A DNA stretch of 64,000 nt from Butyriboletus loyo. Taxonomy: Eukaryota; Basidiomycota; Agaricomycetes; Boletales; Boletaceae. Under the pieces are notes generated by a model. That model did no database searches, was not told the origin of the DNA, and was given only the letters and a program-made list of their open reading frames with translations. A program made the position numbers and the translations under genes. Location: the NCBI GenBank assembly GCA_038093515.1, contig JBBPSI010000002.1, forward strand, positions 248,001 through 312,000, in the 5' to 3' direction. Shown in pieces: positions 1-9,980 of this stretch (position 1 is its first letter; the number at the start of each line of letters is the position of its first letter).

Positions 1-414
1 AAGGAAAACCTCCTTCGCGGGATTCTTGAAAAATATTGACCACGGACGTTCCTTGTTCCATCACCGTACGACCTGTTGCATTGTAGTCTTAGCTGTAATA
101 CGTACGCAGTGCTATATGAGCCGTCTCGCTCCCCGTGTTGAGTTGGTCGAATTGAATAGTGTCGACGTGTGAAAAGGGCCTGAAAGGGTCCGTCAGGGCT
201 TGTCACCGGCAGTTGTGTACTCCAACTTGGAAATTCACGGCTTGTTTCGCTGCCACCACCGTCATCGTTCATCCGACATACCCCTCATCGAATACCACTT
301 TGTATGTGCATGTCTTGATCTTTGGTCGCCTGATGGTGTCAAGCCAAAAGACTCAGTGCACGCTCTCTGACACATATTTCACAGTTCCTGTGTTTTCTAT
401 CCTTTCGAATCAAC
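1..414. other. Upstream region of the G gamma gene, no gene assigned
   Basis: I see no convincing gene here. The first 39 bases read on the plus strand as a short frame ending in TGA (last residues LLRGILEKY), which could be the tail of a gene lying to the left, but it is too short to judge. The 106-residue frame that overlaps the start of the next gene runs in a different frame and has no recognisable domain. The rest is presumably promoter and 5' UTR of the G gamma gene. Confidence 0.4.
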
Positions 415-777
415 ATGAGCAGTCGAGGCGGCAGACAGTCCATGTCCGAGCTGCGGTATCGTCGTCTTTTAGAGCATAACCAGCGCCTACGTGAAGATTT
501 AGCAAGGCCGCGAATCCGCGTGAGTGAAGCAAGTGCCAGGTCCGTAATGGCACCTATCTCCAGACACTACTATCCTCATTCATCTGCATCTACAGTTTAA
601 TTAGACATTGTAAAACCACCGAAGACCATCTGGTCCGTACCACCTTCATTTTCTCTCTCACACCTGATAATCGCTCACCCTGGACAGGTTCCATCCGTAT
701 GGGGCCCAGTCCAGAAAGCCGAAGATCCTTATGCACCCCCCGGCTCGCGTGGGCCCAACTGCTGTAGCCTACAATAA
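415..777 (+). CDS. STE18: Heterotrimeric G protein gamma subunit
   Basis: Small membrane-anchored partner of G beta in heterotrimeric G protein signalling; in basidiomycetes this complex is tied to pheromone and nutrient sensing. Three exons (415-539, 596-632, 688-777) give an 83-residue protein. The N-terminal half has the conserved helix [20 protein letters not shown] followed by [18 protein letters not shown], typical of fungal gamma subunits. The C-terminus reads GPNCCSLQ, so the last four residues CSLQ form a CaaX prenylation box preceded by a second cysteine suitable for palmitoylation. The family is normally 80-110 residues, so this looks complete. The introns are 56 and 55 nt. The coding frame reads through only if both introns are removed, which supports the splice sites. 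The gene symbol is by analogy with yeast. Confidence 0.93.
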
Positions 778-1067
778 TTTCCCTTGATCGAGCAAGTCCT
801 CCATGACTTTGTATGTCGACACGCAACCGTGGGGATCCCTCCGGGTGATGATTCCTATAGCAGTGGTCTACTACACCCACCGTGTTTTCGGATAGTCATT
901 GCTCTGTGTTGTGTTATCCATGAAGCCTGATTCAGTGCTCGATTTTTTTCCTTTTCTTTTGTTTCTTTTGTTTCGACATTTTACGATATCAAAACGTCTG
1001 GAAGATGTACGGGTCTGCGTGTTGGAAGCTAAGTAGTCGGCGGCATGATCAGAAAAACGAGGTCCCT

Positions 1068-1679
1068 CTACAGTTGTTGTAGGAACTTCCTGATATCTCC
1101 CTCGGTAAGCGCACCGATGAAATGGTTAACCGGTTTTCCATCCTTGAAGGCCATTACCGTCGGTAGTGACCGTATCTACAAGACTTGGTCAATCGTGAAG
1201 CATGAACAGCAAAGCGGCAGACTGACTCGATACTTGTGGGCGAGCTCAAATTCTTTGTCCGTGTCGACGGTGACCAAGTCAAGAAAACGTCCGCTCCCAG
1301 TCTTGATATTAGAGTCTTCAGTAAGCTTCTCCAGTATGGGCGAGATCAGCTTGCATGGTCCGCACCAGCTGAAACGCCGGACAGTCAGGTCTGGCAACGC
1401 GAGGGCATGTAGTTACAAACTCTGCATAGAAATCAACCAGGACTACTTTATCGTTTGCATGCTCGTTCAGTGCAACTTCGTTAAAGGTCTAGGACAGATG
1501 ATGGGAAGGCTTTTATCATCACCCGAACATGTTACCCATACCTTCTGACTGGCGTCCAGATATTGCTCACAACACCGTTGTGACGAATGGAATGTGCGCA
1601 TATTCCATGGCTTTACTTTGCTGGCAAGGTTGGTGCGTCGTTGAGCCAAGGTGATGACCTCTTGAAGGTGGAAGAGCAT
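1068..1679 (-). CDS. TRX3: Mitochondrial thioredoxin
   Basis: Disulfide reductase of the thioredoxin fold. The active site reads FYADWCGPCK, with the WCGPC redox motif, and it is assembled across an intron that splits the aspartate codon. The cis-proline loop is present as SLPTVMAFKDG. The chosen start (1679) gives an N-terminal extension of about 45 residues rich in basic and hydroxylated residues, including RTFHSSQR, which looks like a matrix-targeting presequence; hence the mitochondrial call. A downstream ATG inside the first intron (MGNMFG) leads straight to a stop and was not used. Introns: about 1489-1541, one just after FYAD, and one after the KYR codons. The domain ends normally at IRKFLQQL. 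The paralogue symbol is inferred from the presequence, so treat it as provisional. Confidence 0.88.
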
Positions 1680-2716
1680 GACTGCCTCGAAGAAACAGTG
1701 GCTGTTGCTTACAGCACTTGACGAGTTTCGCTGATGTCCACATCGCACTTGGCACGTTCTCTTCTTATCCTTGTCAGTTCTACTTACCCCAGGGAGATAA
1801 CGGGTTTTCATACATCTCTTACCACTCTCGTTCTCTGACTGAACATGCATGTCGCAAATCGGACTTGCGAAGGAAGCCGCACCGCCGCACCGAGTCCGTT
1901 GTGAATGAACAACTTGGCGTGAAGTTCCTTCCGAGCTAAACTTCCAAGGGAACAAAGTCTCCACAGGATTAGAGTTCGAGGGAGCTCTTGGTCGAAGAGG
2001 AAACAGGGAGCACTGATTCCAAGGCAGACCTGACGTTCGACTCTGTTCTACCATCCTCACTGTACATTGAGCAGGCTGAACGATACTGTATCCCGTAACT
2101 CGAGCCCGGAAGGTTGATAACTATACTCCGTTCGAAGTTTCATTCCGCCTGCCTTGCTGGTTTGGACTAGACCTAGTCTTCTTTTTCTATGAATTTCCAG
2201 TGCCATTTTTCATCTTGGCTTTCGCAGTCCAGATCCCGTGGCGCAGAATTCCAGGTGGGCATGAACAAGACGATGTAAAACAGAACTTGAATTATATGCT
2301 TCTCCATAGTAGGATCCATATTTGTGAATCAACAGTATCTTCCTGCACTGATGCCTATGTCCAATGCTGCAATGCCGATGACGTTCTAGTATACTATGCA
2401 ACACAAGCACGGCGTGGTTTTACTGTGCCTAGTCAAGGTAAGCCGTGGCCCTGGCATATCAGGGTAAACTCGCATTTCAGCCATTGTCAAATGGGGATGG
2501 TGGGTGTTGTCCGTGATAAGATTGCAGAGGCCCGAGGGATCCACAGTGAAACCCGATACAAACAAGACCTTCTGTATGTTCCCAAGTTAGTGCGGTCGCT
2601 GGCTTTGTTCAGGTTCTCAGATATCCTACGTAGCAGTCAGGGGTTTTACCCAATACGGTGTTGCGTCTTTTCCTTCACCGACACCTCATATACACACTAC
2701 CAATAGTACGGCTACC
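1680..2716. other. Gap between thioredoxin and NOC4 with an unresolved spliced ORF
   Basis: About 1 kb separates the start codons of two divergent genes. The part near 1680-2150 shows only short frames without recognisable domains. The part at about 2160-2590 has signs of a spliced plus-strand gene: see the separate entry. The remaining bases up to 2716 should carry the NOC4 promoter and 5' UTR. Confidence 0.4.
2160..2590 (+). CDS. Possible spliced gene fragment, unassigned
   Basis: I cannot name this. What can be seen: an open frame containing a hydrophobic stretch (FYEFPVPFFILAFAVQIPW), a good intron from GTGGGC near 2255 to CCATAG near 2309, then a frame reading VGSIFVNQQYLPALMPMSN. A second textbook intron lies at about 2437-2480 (GTAAGC to TTTCAG), after which a 30-codon open frame (KWGWWVLSVIRLQRP near its start) runs to a stop near 2589. 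The middle junction does not join cleanly without a 5-nt exon, and I find no clear start codon. It may be a small membrane protein gene, a remnant, or coincidence. Confidence 0.22.
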
Positions 2717-4890
2717 ATGCCTGTTAGTTCTTTGCGGCCTCCAGCAAAGAGACAAAAGACAAAGAATAACGAAACTGCCATCAAGGATCTCGAGCTTCAG
2801 ATCACAGCTGCTGTGGCCAGTAATACATCCTTGAACCCTCTTTCAGATCTCCTGGATATTGCCCAAAATGCATCAGACGCAAGGGACACGTCAAAAGCGG
2901 TTTACAGTTTGTATCGTGTGTTTGTCGTCATCATATCCAGCAATAAACTTGCACCTGGGGGAGGTGTTGCCGCAAAAGTTGTGCGGAAGTGGGTATGGGA
3001 GCGGCTTGATGCCTATGTCAACCTCCTCCTTGGCTTAATGCAGGACGAAGAACCTACGTTGAGGGTACGGTGATCGTGTTCTCATATGCTATTCCACTCT
3101 CACTTTTCCTCAGAAATCCGCTCTGGATATCCTCTTCTCCTTGCTCAAGCATCTCTCGACTTCTCTAATCAACTCGAGTCCCGACAACCAACCACAATTC
3201 CACTTCTCGCATTTCAAGCATATCACGCAAGCACTTCTCCTCTGTCCTCCTTCTACCCGTCATGGATCAACCGCGTCCTTCGCGGGCAAGACAGCTCCGG
3301 ATGTACGAGAGCACTTTGTGGACACCTGGTTTACCGTCCATGATGACGTCCGGTGGTGTTTCCTCCGGGAGGCGACGTATGCACCCAGGCTCATGATTCG
3401 GAGTTTTTTGTAATTTATTATTCTTCCCTAGCTCCATACTTTCAAAATACTCCTCCACTGACTATCCAAATTTATCCGGAAATCTGTTGTCCATCATGGA
3501 GAAGTTGACCACCTTTCCAGCCGATCCCTCGGAGCTGAACGCGTGGTGGGTAGAAGAGCTTGGAAAGAAGCCTCCGAAACCCAAGAACGGCAAAGCGGAT
3601 GAGGTCGATAGGGAAGACGAGGAGCTACGTGATGTGGAAGACGAAGACGAGCAAAATGATTGGAAACAGTTTTTCGACGAAGAACTAAATACCAAAGACA
3701 TGAAAAAGGCTGTGGGTGTGCAAGGCAGGACTCACCAGTTGACCTTCCACCAATCCCTCCACTCGTTGCAAGCTCACCGCGCTGTATTCACGCGAACATG
3801 GCTCACCTTTCTGGCCCACCTTTCGTCTATCTCGGCCAGCGGAAACCGCGTATTTACGATACGAGCTCTCAATATTATGCATAGGGGCGTACTTCCACAC
3901 CTGACGAGGCCGATCCTGGTAATGGACTGGATAAGTGCATGTGTTGACGTTGGTAAGTAGTGTCACAGCTTGAGAGGTGCATATTTATGTTTCAGCAGGA
4001 GGGACTGTGGGCCTTTTGGCGCTCAACGCCTTGTTCACCTTGATTAAAGACTATAATTTGGGAGTAGTTATTTGTCGTCTCCAACATTTATTTGACCCGT
4101 CGTCTTCAGAGATTACCCTTCGTTCTATACCCGACTTTACGCTTTCTTCGATAAAGATGTTCTTCATCTAAAACACCGCGCGAGGTTCTTCCGATTGACT
4201 GAGCTCTTTTTGAGTTCGACGTGAGTTTTGCTACCGCTCCTTGAATCCATGAACCTAATACTGATTTGGTTTCCAGTCATTTGCCGGCGTCACTTCTTGC
4301 GTCGTTCGTCAAGAGACTGTCCCGGCTTTCTCTCACTGCACCACCTGCTGCAATCATCATGATTATACCATTGACTTATAACCTCCTCAAACGACATCCT
4401 GCCCTCATGGAGATGATCCATCGGACGCAAGACGTGGATGGTCCCTTTATCGGCAAGTCGAGTATTGTTTTGCGGAACAGCTTCCTGACAAATTCCATAG
4501 ACCCTTTCCTGCCGGATGAAGCTAACCCCAACATCACACATGCGATTAATTCGTCGCTGTGGGAGCTTTATTCACATAAGCAGCATTACGACACTGCAGT
4601 GTCTACGTTGGCACGGATATTCGAAGAGGCGTTCACAAAGCCAGGCTACTCCTTGGAAGATTTTCTGGACCATACGTACGGGACGGTGAGTTGCTGGAGC
4701 ATGTCGTGTTGGCGTTACCGCTGAGTGAGTACCATTGAAACAGCTCATTGAAACAGAGACAAAGCGTCAGATCAAAAAGGAACCTGCACTGGCGATGGAG
4801 AATACGTTCCCATATGCCTCGGATGAGGATGTCGAGATCGACGTGCAGGGTGGACTGGATAGAGTGAGCGAGCTCTGGGTCTTTGGGTGA
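2717..4890 (+). CDS. NOC4: Ribosome biogenesis protein Noc4 (CBF/Mak21 family)
   Basis: Nucleolar factor that works with Nop14 in maturation and export of the 40S subunit. The start MPVSSLRPPAKRQKT is followed by a helical N-terminal region (KDLELQITAAVASNTSLNPL). Conserved stretches follow in order: HDDVRWCFLREAT, LLSIMEKLTTFPADPSELNA with an acidic segment after it, HRAVFTRTWLTFLA, the CBF core with HRGVLPHLTRPILVMDWISA, YPSFYTRLYAFFDKDVLHLK, FFRLTELFLSSTHLPASLLA, and an end reading VSELWVFG. The gene has about eight exons with introns near 50 nt. One junction, at about 4059-4111 between IKDYNL and YPSFYTRL, does not resolve with a normal GT donor in frame (see findings). The 3' end lies 128 bp before the start of the myotubularin gene. 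Confidence 0.9.
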
Positions 4891-5018
4891 CATTAGCTAC
4901 TTCCTCGATTAGTACTTGTCCACATTGTGCAAATACCGACAAACACTTATCCCCCGCGCACTGCCAGGTGGCATCAGCGCCGCAGCTACGGTGGTCCTGA
5001 GCACCCATCGTTGTCAGC

Positions 5019-7925
5019 ATGGACGCGATCCGCGTCTCCAAGGCAAGTGTGCAGATATCAGGGTTGTTGAAACCGGTCTATAGCTAAGCTTGCAAATTCA
5101 TAGGTCGAGAAAGTTCTCTGTGGTAAATCAGGGAGCGTCCACTACGGTTCCCTGCACCTGACAGCACACCATCTGATATTTCGTTATGAAGTTCCAGATA
5201 AAGAGGAGATGTGGGCGAGTTCTCTTTTATATTACCGCTCATCTCTGTACTGAGACCAATCCCAGGTCCCATATCCATTAATTTCGCTCGTCATGAAGCT
5301 CCCGCACACTTTGCAAGGGCGGAGTCCGATTACTTTTCACACACGGACGTTCGAGACGTTCTCCATATCCTTTGGGAGTGACCGCGATGCTATCGACGTA
5401 TTCGAAAGCGTCAAAGAGTTGACGGTGTGCAGTAGGTTGCGCTCGTTCTCCAGCAACTGCTGTAACCAACAAGCCAATAGCCTCTGTCAATCAGCTCTAT
5501 GCATTTTTCTATTCCCCAAACCCACCCCTGGATTCTGTTGGAGGATGGGCAATATATTCACCGCGGGAGGAGTTTGGACGGATGGGGGTTGGTACCCGAA
5601 CGAAGACCTGGCGCTTTACAGACGTCAACAAGGATTACCAGGTAAAACCTTCCTCTGTTTACCCAAAGACAATATTTGATTGCGTGTTTAGTTTAGTCCA
5701 ACTTACCCATCGCGTTTGGTTGTCCCGACACGGATAAGTGATTCTACGCTTCAGTATGCATCAAAACATAGGAGCAAATGTAGAATCCCCGCCCTCACTT
5801 ATTTGCACTGGGCGAACTACGTAATGAACTTTGTTCTGTTCATAAGACAAGATTCCTCACATTACGCGCACAGGCTAGCATCACTCGTTCGAGTCAACCT
5901 ATGGTCGGGATTAAACAGAACCGCTCTGTCCAGGATGAAAAATTCGTGGAGGCTATTTTTCAAACCCATCATTATCCGGAATCTCGATCGTCAAGCGTTC
6001 CGGTTTATGGTGCAACCACCACAAATCTGATTGTAGATGCTCGCCCAACAGCTAATGCTGTTGCAAACACTGCTAGAGGTGCTGGCACAGAAAATATGGA
6101 ATATTACAAGGACGCAAAGAAGACCTATTCTGGCATCGATCATATCCACGCAATGCGCGAATCGCTAGGCAAAGTTGTGGATGCACTTCGCGAAGCAGAT
6201 ACCGTGGCTGCCAGTGTAAGCGGATATCTCCCTGGAGAAGCGCAGCAACTTGCTATCTTGGACCGCGAAGCGCTGCGCCGATCTGGTTGGCTCCGTCATG
6301 TGTCTAATATTATGGAAGCCGTGGCTCTCATCGTCCGAAATATACATATCAACTCGTCTCATGTTCTGATCCACTGCTCGGATGGGTGGGATCGGACCTC
6401 TCAACTGTCTGCTCTCGCTCAACTCTGCTTGGACCCATACTATCGCACGATGCGTGGCTTTCAAATACTCGTCGAAAAGGACTGGATATCTTTTGGACAC
6501 CGGTTCTTGGATCGATGCGGCCATCTATCATCCGAAAAGTTTTTCACGTCCTTGGCGGACACAGCGAATGGCAGTGGTAGTGCTGATGCTGCTCAAGCCT
6601 TTCTCGCTTCGGTTCAAAGCCGCTTCGTGTCCCAACATCATATCAAGGAGACGAGTCCTTCTTTCCATCAATTTCTCGAATGCGTTCGTCAGCTGCTGCG
6701 GCAGTTTCCTGAACGATTTGAATTCAATGAGTGCTTCCTACGTACAATCCACTATCATCTTTATTCCTGCCAATTTGGAACGTTTTTATACAACTGCGAG
6801 CGGGAACGCAGGTACGGAGAAGATGGAATGGTCCCGTCGGAACGCACTGCAAGCCTCTGGGACTTCCTAAACTCGTCGCCACAGGTGGAGAAGCACAAGA
6901 ATCCCTCGTACGACAGTTCATTGGATGATCCAACGCGCAGAGGTGGCAAAGCGGACATGGGAGTGCTGTTTCCCAATCCCAAGGACGTCCGCTTTTGGTA
7001 CGAACTTTATGGTCGCACGGACGAGGAGATGAATGGGAGAGCCGTTATCTCACAAGTCAAGGACGAGTCTGAACCCCTCGCTTCTGTCGAGAGTCTCGAC
7101 GATGATGCCGCAAGCTCGCGTGGAGAGGTCCCACTCCCGTCAACTTTTGATTCCCCCTCGAACGTGCCGTCCCCTTCTCCTTCATCGTCACCCTCCAGAT
7201 CTGCCGCTACCGAGGGCTTGTCTTCCAGTTTTCAGGGGTTGTGGGCATCCTTACCTGATCTTCCCCAGAAAGTTTCCGAAGGTTTCACAAGCGTGGGGAC
7301 TTCGACGACTCTGAAGGCCTCTTGGCCGCCGGCACAACCGGTCCTCCCGGGTAGCAGTTCGTTGCCACATGGTCGAGCGCGAAACTCCAATCCCACAGAT
7401 TTCTTTTCTAGCAGCGGAGTGAAGTCTGTTTGGGGAAAGTTGTCGTCGAACGCCACCGCAGCATTCTCAGCCGTGCAAGAAGCATATGACGGAGTTACGA
7501 AGGACTCAAAAGTTCCCTCGAGAGGATCTGGAGACGAGGAAAATGTCGGAAAGGCATCTGAGCTCCAGCCTCACAACGTTGACGATGGGCAATCTCTGTC
7601 AACCCTTTCTGGAACACCATATAATCCTTGGGACAGCGAGAAGCCGCAAAAGAAGCCTATACCGGTATTACCAACCGACAATCCCTGGAGCATTGCGCGC
7701 TCGCGCTCCCCCAGACAGTTGACCTCCGCCCAGGATATGGTGGACTCAGGACCACTCGCTGCAGACCGGGCAGCTACATGTTCACCACATCCGACTGGTC
7801 CATCAAGCCAGAGTCCTGGTGTGGGGACGGGTGCTCCCACGCGGTCGAGCGGTGAGAGGAAAAACGAACAGGAGCAGAAACGACCCATGAACAATACAGA
7901 TCCCCTCGGGGTTGGATTGTTTTAA
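5019..7925 (+). CDS. YMR1: Myotubularin-type phosphoinositide 3-phosphatase
   Basis: Removes the 3-phosphate of PtdIns3P and related lipids on endosomal and vacuolar membranes. The N-terminus MDAIRVSK joins to VEKVLCGKSG and then a PH-GRAM-like region (LTAHHLIFRYEV, VPYPLISLVMKLP). The phosphatase domain starts with IASVNQLYAFFYSP and contains the CX5R catalytic loop in HCSDGWDRTSQL, followed by DWISFGHRFLDRCGHL. After about residue 520 the protein becomes Ser/Pro-rich and looks disordered, ending at GVGLF. The first coding exon is only 24 nt (5019-5042) and ends AAG before a GC donor (GCAAGT); the second intron (5215-5265) also needs a GC donor. Two further introns follow, at about 5641-5695 and 5821-5873. 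The last exon is very long. The symbol follows yeast. Confidence 0.93.
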
Positions 7926-8074
7926 TCACAAGTTTGGGTGTACGCTTAGTCTACTCGTAACCGATCGTGGTGACAGTCGCATGAACCGCAATGGCGTGAT
8001 GGAACAATTAGATAAGCGAGCGAGTCCATTTAATTGCCCCGTTCCTTGTTTTCTCTTTCTCTCCATCCCCCTTC

Positions 8075-9506
8075 ATGTCTCCCAACGGTACCGCACGCCC
8101 GTCCCTCGCCCCAGGGCACTTCCTCTTCACATCCGAGTCAGTCGGTGAAGGTCACCCAGGTGTGTCCTACGCGACCTTCAGACAGGCCACTCCTGACGTT
8201 CCTCAGACAAGATTTGTGACCAGGTCTCTGATGCTATCGTGAGTGTCCCAATGTCATCATACATATCGAAAAGGTCTCCTTAATCGCTTGACTAGCTTGA
8301 TGCCTGTCTCGAACAAGATCCCTGGTCAAAGGTTGCTTGTGAGACGGCCTCCAAGACTGGCATGATCATGGTCTTTGGTGAGATCTCTACCAAGGCCCAG
8401 CTAGACTACCAAAAGGTCATCCGCAACACTATCAAGCAAATTGGCTACGATGACTCGTCCAAAGGCTTTGACTACAAGACGTGCAACATTCTCGTTGCAA
8501 TCGAACAGCAATCGCCAGATATTGCCCAAGGTCTTGATCACGGCTCTCTGGAAGACCATGGTGCAGGTGACCAGGGTATCATGTTCGGCTATGCTACCGA
8601 TGAGACCGAGGAGTACATGCCCTTGACGATTACGCTTGCCCACAAGCTCAATGCGGCAATGGCCGCTGCTCGTCGCTCTGGACTACTGCCCTGGCTACGA
8701 CCTGACTCCAAGACACAAGTCACCGTCGAGTACAAGAACGATGGTGGTGCCATGATCCCTCTTCGAGTCGACACCATCGTCATCTCGACGCAACATGCTG
8801 AGGAGGTCTCAACGGAGCAACTTCGGAAGGAAATTCTGGAAAAAATTGTCAAGGGTGTCATTCCCGCCAACCTCCTTGACGACAACACCGTCTACCACGT
8901 ACGCGTTGCTCCTTATTCACGGTATCTTAACATTTACAAAGGCATCAGATTCAACCCTCAGGCCGCTTCGTCATTGGTGGCCCCCAGGGTGATGCTGGTT
9001 TGACCGGCCGTAAAATCATCGTTGACACGTACGGTGGTTGGGGAGCGCACGGTGGAGGTGCCTTTTCTGGCAAAGACTTTTCGAAGGTTGACCGCTCGGC
9101 AGCCTACACGTCTCGTTGGATTGGTAAAACATTGTACCGCTTTGAATGAGCTGCATGCTGATGACCATTTTAGCCAAGTCCCTCGTAGCTGCTGGCCTTG
9201 CTCGCCGTGTTCTCGTCCAGCTCTCGTACGCTATCGGTGTTGCTGAGCCCTTGTCTATCTATGTCGACACTTATGGCACTGGCAAGAAGTCGAACGAGGA
9301 GCTTGTTGCGATTATCCGCAGGAACTGGGATCTCCGACCTGGTGTCATGGGTGAGCTTGACGTCTTCCTTAGCTGTTCCTCTTGTAACGCCACGCACAGT
9401 CCGCGAGCTTCAACTTCAGAAGCCTGTCTATCTGCGTACTGCGTCGTACGGTCATTTTGGTAACTCAAACTATACGTGGGAGAAGTCCAAGAAGCTCGTG
9501 TTCTGA
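8075..9506 (+). CDS. SAM2: S-adenosylmethionine synthetase
   Basis: Makes S-adenosylmethionine from methionine and ATP in the cytosol. The first exon starts [20 protein letters not shown] and continues with ESVGEGHP; the next supplies [11 protein letters not shown], so the conserved GHPDKICDQ motif is built across a splice. Further signatures are [37 protein letters not shown] and [19 protein letters not shown], covering N-terminal, central and C-terminal domains. The protein ends [12 protein letters not shown], as usual for fungal enzymes. Five introns, all near 45-60 nt, must be removed; the longest exon spans about 8297-8899. The promoter side has a pyrimidine-rich stretch just before the start codon, common in strongly expressed fungal genes. 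Yeast has SAM1 and SAM2; this genome window gives no basis to choose, so the number is nominal. Confidence 0.96.
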
Positions 9507-9980
9507 TTGCCTTCCGCTCTTCGTGCCCTTGGCACTTTGTAATTATTCCGCCTGGCATCGGAAGTTCATCCTTCCGCTCACTCTCGCAACATCACCCCTG
9601 TAGAACACACAATTTCCCCCCTCTCCTTTATCCTGTAGCATTTGCCCAGGGAGAGCTGGCTCATACACAACCCACTACCCGGGCAGTAGCCCATTACGCC
9701 AACGATATACATATAACGCATATATCCCTATCGTAGTATTGAAGAATACAACCCGCGTTCAACCGCGTATTGCACCGAAACTAGCATGTTGTGTGAGCGA
9801 GATGTCAGAAAAATGAGTGACTCGGAGGCCCGTGCGTGGTGATACTAAATGGGTGCCCGATGTGATGTACCCGCAGTGTACCACTGACAAGAAAAAGATG
9901 GAGATTTCGGTGTCGAATTAAACGCGACCCTCCATCCACACGTTGATCTCTCCCTTCCACCTCACCCACACCCCTGTGAC
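9507..9980. other. Intergenic region, SAM synthetase 3' UTR and ADE4 5' UTR
   Basis: No gene seen. The left part should be the 3' UTR of the SAM synthetase gene and the right part the promoter and leader of ADE4. A run of C-rich sequence (about 9920-9975) precedes the single coding base of ADE4 exon 1. Confidence 0.5.

Noticed and set aside
415..777. A mating-type locus around the G gamma gene
   Set aside because: No homeodomain, pheromone or receptor gene is recognisable nearby; a G gamma gene alone does not mark the locus.
1467..2060. 197-codon minus-strand frame as a separate protein
   Set aside because: Only its last part (from 1679) matters: it is the presequence exon of the thioredoxin gene. 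The upstream part has no domain and no good start.
2200..2706. Single 168-codon plus-strand frame as one unspliced gene
   Set aside because: It reads through two good introns (about 2255-2309 and 2437-2480), starts at GTG, and has no recognisable domain over its length.
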